Assembly (NCBI GenBank): GCA_024305745.1
Contig: JAHRBS010000006.1
Span: forward strand, 560,501 to 624,500
DNA from: Polyporus tsugae
Lineage: Eukaryota > Basidiomycota > Agaricomycetes > Polyporales > Polyporaceae
Direction of reading: 5' to 3'
DNA length: 64,000 nucleotides
Each line of letters starts with the position of its first letter. Position 1 is the stretch's first letter. The translations under genes were made by a program, and so were the position numbers. The notes beneath the pieces were generated by a model. That model was given only the letters and a program-made list of their open reading frames with translations, made no database searches and was not told where the DNA came from. This document shows, piece after piece, positions 58,602-64,000 of this stretch.

Positions 58602-58658
58602 GGCAGGTGTATAGATGCACATTGTACGCGCTTGGGTTCGATTCCGACTCAGGCTGCC
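58602..58658 (+). other. tRNA-like fragment with B box and T run
   Basis: GGCAG at the 5' end pairs with CTGCC at the 3' end, there is a good B box (GGGTTCGATTCC) and six T residues follow at once. At 57 nt it is too short for a tRNA, no D arm fits, and the T stem pairs poorly. It is probably a decayed tRNA or a tRNA-derived repeat. Confidence 0.35.
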
Positions 58659-58974
58659 TTTTTTCCATCCTGGCCCCCAAGTATCCAAGCCCTGACCGGT
58701 CTGACCGCCTACATGTTGGGAAGCTTGTACCACATTTTAGGGCCATAAATTAAACCATAGGTACACACAAATTACTGCTGTCCGATACATTGACTGTAGT
58801 TCCTTCCTGCACTGGTGGATGCAGTATGTGATATGTGTATATATGTGCCAACCAGCAACTGCGCCTTAGGCACCAGGCTCACGGTTATACCACTCTGGGT
58901 CCTCGCACGACGTCAGAAGACATCTACCCATGCTCCAGGGTGCTGGGGAGGGTCGACTGGTACCACTGTTTTAT

Positions 58975-59150
58975 ACAGCGAAAACAATTGTCTTGGAAAC
59001 AGTGAATTTCAATGTCACGTTCAAGGCACACCAAAAATCGCTGTTCTGCTGGGCACTTAGGGGACACAGTGATTTCAGCTGTGGCAATTTTCAGTGTTCT
59101 ATACAATGATTTCGGAGTTTCAATGTTTGACACATTGATAATTGCTGTAG
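58975..59150. repeat. AT-rich repeat with internal short palindromes, copy 2
   Basis: About 175 bp whose ends are loosely complementary (ACAGCGAAAACAATTG at the left, CATTGATAATTGCTGT at the right). It resembles 56493-56750 in motifs and directly abuts the NTPase relic E, so its insertion may have truncated that relic. Confidence 0.6.
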
Positions 59151-59159
59151 TTACTTCCC

Positions 59160-59805
59160 GCAGTGTCTCTCTCCAGATCTGCCATGTCCTTCGCGCGCTC
59201 GCCTATCCCCAGAGCAACATAGACCAATATCCACCTGGCGGGGAAGCACTTTGTCCAACACCTCGACGACAGCAGATGGGCCAGGCAAAAAGATTGCTGT
59301 TGTCGCCTTCCTCGTCTTCGTCCACGTCCTCACCCATGTTCTCGTCCATGCTGTCACCCTCAGCATCCTCATACTCTGCCTCCATGCTGGCCTCATCCCC
59401 ATCTGTCTCCATCTCCACCTCCATCTCGGGATCATCCGTCTCGATCCCTGTGTCCTTGTCTGCGAGGATGTCCATGTCCATGCCCGCCACAGTGACGACC
59501 TTTCGAATGATGGCCACCTGCGTCCTGCCCTCACTTCCGACGAGCGCGCCAAACACTGTAAATCCAGGTGGCGGACTGAGGATGCAGCCGTCCTCGCCAT
59601 CGCTCGGAGGTACTCTCACTTCGGACTCCAGCACACCGTTGAGAAGCGCGAGGTCCCGCCCGAGTCGAAATACGGTCACCACAATAAGGACACCATGGGT
59701 TTTCCCGCATGATGGCTTGAAGTAGACCACCCAGTCGGAGCTCGAGGTATCATTAATGCCATATATCGATGTTTGGCGCAGATCGCTATGATCAGGACAC
59801 TGCAA
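59160..59805 (-). pseudogene. RHS/Crinkler-like NTPase relic E (C-terminal part)
   Basis: Only the C-terminal region of the family is present: VFRLGRDLALL, CILSPPPGFTVFGALVGSEG, RTQVAIIRKVVTVAG and, in another frame, VVEVLDKVLPRQVDIGL. These align with FRLGPGLALA, ILVPCMGFTALDAVVISEGK, TRVTMLRMAVGA and FDRVLPHPEEVRW of copy C. Between the two conserved blocks lies an acidic insertion of roughly 55 residues (many Asp, Glu and Met) not found in other copies. There is no P-loop, and one frame change is needed. It is a relic, truncated at both ends. Confidence 0.7.
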
Positions 59806-60893
59806 GAGGGCCGCCGCCGAGGAAAGCTAATGGTCAATCAGAGGTATAGTAGTGCTCAAGAGACGGGCGAAGCCGGGACTCAGGCAACGCAAAGAATGGA
59901 CGCATGCATGGCCATGATGTAAATATTCCGGCAGTCTTCGGGGTTTGTCATGATGTAACTTGAAGTACTGCAGAAGACTGCGGGGGAAGCACGTAGACGT
60001 TGGTACAGGCTCCATATGATTGCGGGCAGCAGTCATGACATCTTCTGTATACGTACCAGTATGCGGACATAATGTCAGATCGTGACGGAATTCCAGGCTG
60101 CGATTAACTCACCTCATTTGCCACGGTCTGTACATCACTTCCACACACACCTTTCATCTACAGACAGACTGTATCACATACTCCAGGGCCCGCAAGAATA
60201 TAATGCGTCGAGGACAGCAGGTTCATTCGGAGTCGGCTATGAGGCGTTGAGGGCCATTTCAGGAACTTGCTGTGTCCAACAACCGGCAACTAGCAGTCAA
60301 GGGAGGACCGCTGGGCTAAGGAAGCTGTTGGTGTGTGTTCAGATTGTACAACCAGAAAGTATGGATACGAAGAAGTGAATCAAGCGTTAGCAACTAGAGC
60401 AGTTTCGAAATGACGAAGGAGTTGGCGCAGGTAGACGTTCGCGCACTCAGCGGCATCCTTACATAAGCTCGGTTTGCGCCTCCACCTCCCTCCACCTCCA
60501 CCAGCGGCCGTATTTGCTTTGCTCTGTCACTGTGATCGCTGTGTCGTCCCCGTTCTCTTCTGATATGTCATTTACTTCCACTGGTATCTCTCAATACGGC
60601 TGTCGTGGAAGTGATGGGTGCGGTCGGCTTGCCAGTACTACAGAGGCTAGCGTCGATAGGCCCGGCGATGCGTGCAAGGAGTCGTCTCCAATGGAGCTCT
60701 GTTCAGGTACGGGCCATTCTTCTTGAGTTCTTGAGCGAAAACCCCGCTTATGCAGCATCTGGACATTCAATCACGTCGTCGTCATCAAAATCTCGGCGAT
60801 ATTTGTATATGGGAGCAGCCAAGGAGCAGCCGAGGTCGGTGGATGACACACCAAATGCATGACCAAAGTGCTACCCATTGAGCTGCCAAAGCC
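59806..60893. other. Intergenic, nothing recognised
   Basis: Short ORFs only, between the NTPase relic and the retrotransposon. Confidence 0.4.
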
Positions 60894-61321
60894 TGTCATG
60901 CAGTTGCCATGTCATGCAGCCCTCAATTTGGTGTCAAGGTGCGTAAATGTTGAGTGAGCACCGCCAACGTCGTAGCACTTTGTCGCGCAGGCAATTCCGG
61001 ATAAGGAAGGGGACACGCGACACGAGAGCGCCCAGCAGAGACAGGTTCAAAGACTGATGATTCTGTTCTGAGTACGCTACCGTATCGTCGCCGTACGGTA
61101 CGGGTCTTATATACTAAAGTGCCAGGTACCAGGTAATAAGCCATCAAGACATAATGAGTAAGGACTGGAAGGGTGCATATGGCACACGGGTACAGGATGA
61201 GTGAGCAGGGGGAAAGGCGGTACGGAAAGGTGAGTAAGTAATCAGGGGAGATATTGGGTGACGGATGGATGGTGCAATGTTGTAGAGTCCGAGCGAGGGA
61301 AGCCGAGCGCGGGGCGCTACA
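60894..61321 (-). repeat. Candidate 3' LTR of the gypsy element
   Basis: On the minus strand, downstream of the polyprotein stop, a purine-rich GGAGGGCGTA precedes TGTAGCGCCCCGCGC, a typical LTR-like start. A TATATAAG box occurs about 210 bp in, and candidate ends ATGACA occur at 60894 or 60910. Boundaries are inferred without the second LTR, which lies outside the window. Confidence 0.35.
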
Positions 61322-61403
61322 TACGCCCTCCGAAAGTTGTCAACTCGATAGGACAACTTTCCCCATACAGACGAAGACCTTCCCGATCCGGTTGGAAGAG
61401 CGC

Positions 61404-64000
61404 CTACATCGAACACTTCTTCCCCTTCCCAGCCTTCTTCTTATCAGTCGCCTCCTCGTCCGAGAAGCTGAGGAGCTCGGTGTCATTCTCGCCCTCCGCG
61501 TCCTTGTCCTCCTCCATGGGCGACCCCTCCCGACGAGGTGTGGTGTTTGAGTGAGCTGAAGAGCCCGAAGACGAGCCGGTGGCGATGCCCGAGGAGCCCG
61601 AGCCTCGAGAGGCAGCGGACGAGAGGATGGTGGTACCACCCGAGGAGCCAGAGCCAGCGGCGACAGCGAGGACGCCGATAGAGCCGGTAGTAGAGGAGAC
61701 GGCGGCGGCCTTAGAGGCATGAGCATCGTCGGCGGCACGGTGATCAGCACGTTTGCGCTTGCGGTCCTCAGTGCGTTTGTCCTGCATGGAGTCGTGGTGT
61801 TCGAGATAGTGGGCTTCACGCTCGGTGGAACCCCAGAGCATGCGCTCGATGGTGCGGATGCACTGCGGAGTGAACTGGGGTTCGGCAGGAGCGGTGTTGG
61901 GGACGACAGGCGGCGGGTCGAGCTCGTCGATGAGTTGGTTTGGGAACGGCGTGCCACGGACGGTGGTTGAGTTCGTCGCTGGGTCGAAGGCGGAGAACTG
62001 GTAGATGCAGTTCAAATCGGCGTTCCAGAGCATGACGAAGAGAGCGTACCTGCCGGGGAGGACGAGGTTAGCCGCGGAGATGAGGCCGGCCCGCAAGTCG
62101 CAGTCGAAGTGGATGTATACGCGGACCTGCGCCCAGGTGAAGGAGTGTGCGATGCTGGACTCGTCGATGAGGGTGATACCAGGCTTGCTCGGGTCGATCT
62201 GAGCGTGCTGGAGAGGCATAGTGAAGGAGATAGCGAAGAGCCTGATGGGGAGAGAAGAGCGAGGGGAGTTTTGGAGAGTGGGGGATGGGGAGGAGAGAGG
62301 CACTGACATCTTCCACTTTATAGGTCTGCGACGCCGTGTCGGCATACGCAGTGACCCAAGGAAGACTTGTGGGTCTGATGGCGGTGTCCCTGTTCCTTCA
62401 TGAAGGTCAGACACGCCATCAACACCCATTGCCTCGAGGTAAGCACTCAGTACGCCCAAGTGCCTCACCGTTGAGTACGGTACCCAGGTCCGGTCTCCGG
62501 ACTTCCATACGGCCTCGAAAATAGCATCTCCACCACTTCCGCGGTGACTAACTATTTTCTCGATAGCCCACTCGTTGTCTCGGTCTTTGAGCTCAGCGAC
62601 CTGACTGTCCAATCGACCGGGGAACAATCGGTCATCGTTTGGCGCATGAATCCGCAGAAGCGACGCGTGGAAGACATCGTGGATTCCTCGTCTGCGCAGG
62701 TTGGCTGGCAAGTCGATTCGGTACGAGTTGTTACCGAAATCCCTTGAAATACGATAAGGCCCGATATATTTTGGTGCCAACTTACGTGCATAACCTTTTG
62801 GCAGCGAGATATTCACCGTTGAGATGTACACAAGGTCTCCGGTTGTAAACGGAGCCGGCCGACGATGACAGTTAGCGTTGTGAGTCTGTTTCACTCGCGC
62901 TGCAATAATCGAGTCGTGCGCGGCCATGACTGCGTTTTTGACCTTCTGCGCGAATGCGCGGACACCCGGATACTCATCCCGAGTAGCCGAATCCCAGACC
63001 ATTGCACGGGGCATGCGTCCAGTGTTCAGAAAGAACGGTGCGAAGCCTGTGCTCCCATTCCGAGCCAGATTAATCGCGAACTCGATCGCTGGAAGCTTGC
63101 TAACCCAATCATGCTGATTAGGGCTGATGCATTGCCTCAACATCTGCCCAATGGTCCGATTGGCTCGTTCGGCAGAGCCATTAGACTGTGGATGATAAGC
63201 ACTCGACATGCGGAGCTCCACACCAAGCAGCTTATTCAAGTGAGTCCAAAACAAACTCGTGAACAAGACATCTCGATCACTGATGATCGATTCTGGCATG
63301 CCATGGTGCTTGTACACCTTGGTGAACATTAGTTCCGCGACTTCGGGTGCTTTGTAAGTCTGCCGACTTGGCACCAGATGAACCATGCCCGAATGCAAGT
63401 CAATCACCGTTGTGATCTCGTCGAAAGTACCGTCCCGGTTGGATGATTCAGGTAGTGGCCCGACGAAGTTGACCGCAATGGCCTGCCACGGCCATGAAGG
63501 CACTGAGAGCGGGTTCAGCAGGCCGTAAGGTTTCTGGTTGTTGGGTTTACTCTGCTTACAAGTCATGCATGACTCACAGTACTTCTGGACATCCGGAGTC
63601 ATCGATTTCCACCACAAATGGTCGCGCAGCAATGTCAGGGTGCGGTGAGTTCCGAGATGCACTAATAGCAAGTGCGCGTGCCTGATGACGATCTCCCTAG
63701 CATTCCGATCATTGATTTGGATGTTTGGTATGCACAGGAGCAGCTTGTGGTTGTCCCGGATGAATATTAACCCATCCTTGACCAGGAAGTTCTTGAATTC
63801 CTTTGGCTTTTCAGCAATTGAGCCGAAGAACTTATCTTCACTGTAGCGACCCTTCAGAGCCTCAAGTAAGTCGAGTCCTTCTGTGTTCTGTGAAAGGTAG
63901 CTCATGAACTGGTTTTCCTGCTCCAGCGGCGGCGGAACAGGGTCATATTCGTCTGGCGTTACCACTTGGTTTCTCGGATCATGCTGACCATTTGCTGAGT
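61404..64000 (-). CDS. Ty3/gypsy Pol, integrase end with unusual C-terminal extension (partial)
   Basis: The frame is open from the window edge to a stop at 61404, more than 860 codons; the 5' end is missing. The integrase zinc finger is HAHLLLVHLGTHRTLTLL...CESCMTC (H2C2). In the core, the second Asp (SDRDVLFTS) and Glu (HPQSNGSAERANRT) are present, but the first catalytic position reads AVNFVGPLP, Asn (AAC at 63470-63468) instead of Asp. A chromodomain-like segment follows (NEWAIEKIVSHRG, WKSGDRTWVP). In the same frame there is then a pyrimidine-rich stretch and about 270 more codons beginning MPLQHAQIDPSKPGITLIDE, with an acidic, Ser-rich, Lys-rich tail. That extension is not part of ordinary Pol. 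Probably an immobile but long-open copy. Confidence 0.88.
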   Translation of the reverse strand, partial: SANGQHDPRNQVVTPDEYDPVPPPLEQENQFMSYLSQNTEGLDLLEALKGRYSEDKFFGSIAEKPKEFKNFLVKDGLIFIRDNHKLLLCIPNIQINDRNAREIVIRHAHLLLVHLGTHRTLTLLRDHLWWKSMTPDVQKYCESCMTCKQSKPNNQKPYGLLNPLSVPSWPWQAIAVNFVGPLPESSNRDGTFDEITTVIDLHSGMVHLVPSRQTYKAPEVAELMFTKVYKHHGMPESIISDRDVLFTSLFWTHLNKLLGVELRMSSAYHPQSNGSAERANRTIGQMLRQCISPNQHDWVSKLPAIEFAINLARNGSTGFAPFFLNTGRMPRAMVWDSATRDEYPGVRAFAQKVKNAVMAAHDSIIAARVKQTHNANCHRRPAPFTTGDLVYISTVNISLPKGYARKLAPKYIGPYRISRDFGNNSYRIDLPANLRRRGIHDVFHASLLRIHAPNDDRLFPGRLDSQVAELKDRDNEWAIEKIVSHRGSGGDAIFEAVWKSGDRTWVPYSTVRHLGVLSAYLEAMGVDGVSDLHEGTGTPPSDPQVFLGSLRMPTRRRRPIKWKMSVPLSSPSPTLQNSPRSSLPIRLFAISFTMPLQHAQIDPSKPGITLIDESSIAHSFTWAQVRVYIHFDCDLRAGLISAANLVLPGRYALFVMLWNADLNCIYQFSAFDPATNSTTVRGTPFPNQLIDELDPPPVVPNTAPAEPQFTPQCIRTIERMLWGSTEREAHYLEHHDSMQDKRTEDRKRKRADHRAADDAHASKAAAVSSTTGSIGVLAVAAGSGSSGGTTILSSAASRGSGSSGIATGSSSGSSAHSNTTPRREGSPMEEDKDAEGENDTELLSFSDEEATDKKKAGKGKKCSM

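Larger units (their letters stand above)
55985..58974. other. Repeat-rich, gene-poor stretch
   Basis: No protein gene recognised; long ORFs such as 56184-56909 are made of repeat sequence. It holds a foldback-type repeat (56493-56750), a CAGAC array (56986-57091) and a tRNA-like fragment (58602-58658). Confidence 0.5.
60894..64000 (-). mobile_element. Ty3/gypsy LTR retrotransposon, 3' part
   Basis: Integrase-encoding end of a chromovirus-like element that runs off the right edge. It includes the open reading frame to 61404 and the candidate LTR. Reverse transcriptase and RNase H would lie beyond 64000. The second LTR and target duplication cannot be seen. Confidence 0.85.

Noticed and set aside
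61151..61157. Alternative LTR start TGTCTTG
   Set aside because: No purine tract precedes it; the start at 61321 after GGAGGGCGTA is more plausible, though neither is proven.
1..64000. CRISPR arrays, operons, riboswitches or prophage
   Set aside because: The window is fungal nuclear DNA with spliced genes; no regularly spaced repeats or bacterial features were seen.

Overview
The window is nuclear DNA of an Agaricomycete fungus, probably a polypore-type wood-decay species. Genes carry many 50-80 bp GT-AG introns, the proteins belong to basidiomycete families (polyporopepsin-like aspartic proteases, DUF6534 membrane proteins, HET-domain proteins, RHS/Crinkler-like NTPases), and a Ty3/gypsy element lies at the right edge. 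All exon structures were built by eye from splice signals, reading frame and paralog comparison.

Layout. 0.3-12.5 kb: two direct copies of a gamma-butyrobetaine/trimethyllysine-type dioxygenase gene, about 10.5 kb apart, enclosing gene-poor DNA with an eroded gene (3.8-4.95 kb) and a complete 426 bp MITE. 13.7-21.4 kb: three tandem, intact 11-exon secreted aspartic protease genes. 21.5-25 kb: a broken NTPase gene (copy C) facing the third protease tail to tail, then a complete Tc1/IS630-type transposon. 27.7-29.8 kb: a HET-domain gene with two in-frame stops. 31.2-35.1 kb: NEDD8/RUB1, a doubtful short ORF and a DUF6534 seven-helix-type membrane protein gene.

36.8-55.9 kb: a complex duplication. 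NTPase copy 1 (+) and a fourth aspartic protease (-) form the left arm; an inverted copy (NTPase D plus a protease 3' stub) forms the right arm; a third NTPase (B) lies beside D in the same orientation. Between the arms sit an F-box gene and an NT-C2 domain gene. A tRNA-Gly(CCC) gene stands at the right end, and two damaged tRNA-Gly remnants lie inside the arms. 56-60.9 kb holds repeats and a fifth NTPase relic (E). 60.9-64 kb is the 3' part of a Ty3/gypsy element running off the edge.

The main theme is turnover of a P-loop NTPase family of the RHS/Crinkler type. All five copies are broken, each by different lesions; copy 1 is split by a 1,144 bp terminal-inverted-repeat element whose empty site survives in copy D. 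Convergent protease/NTPase pairs recur, which suggests that the two genes were duplicated together. Apparently functional genes are the two dioxygenases, four proteases, NEDD8, DUF6534, the F-box gene, the NT-C2 gene, the Tc1-type transposase and tRNA-Gly.
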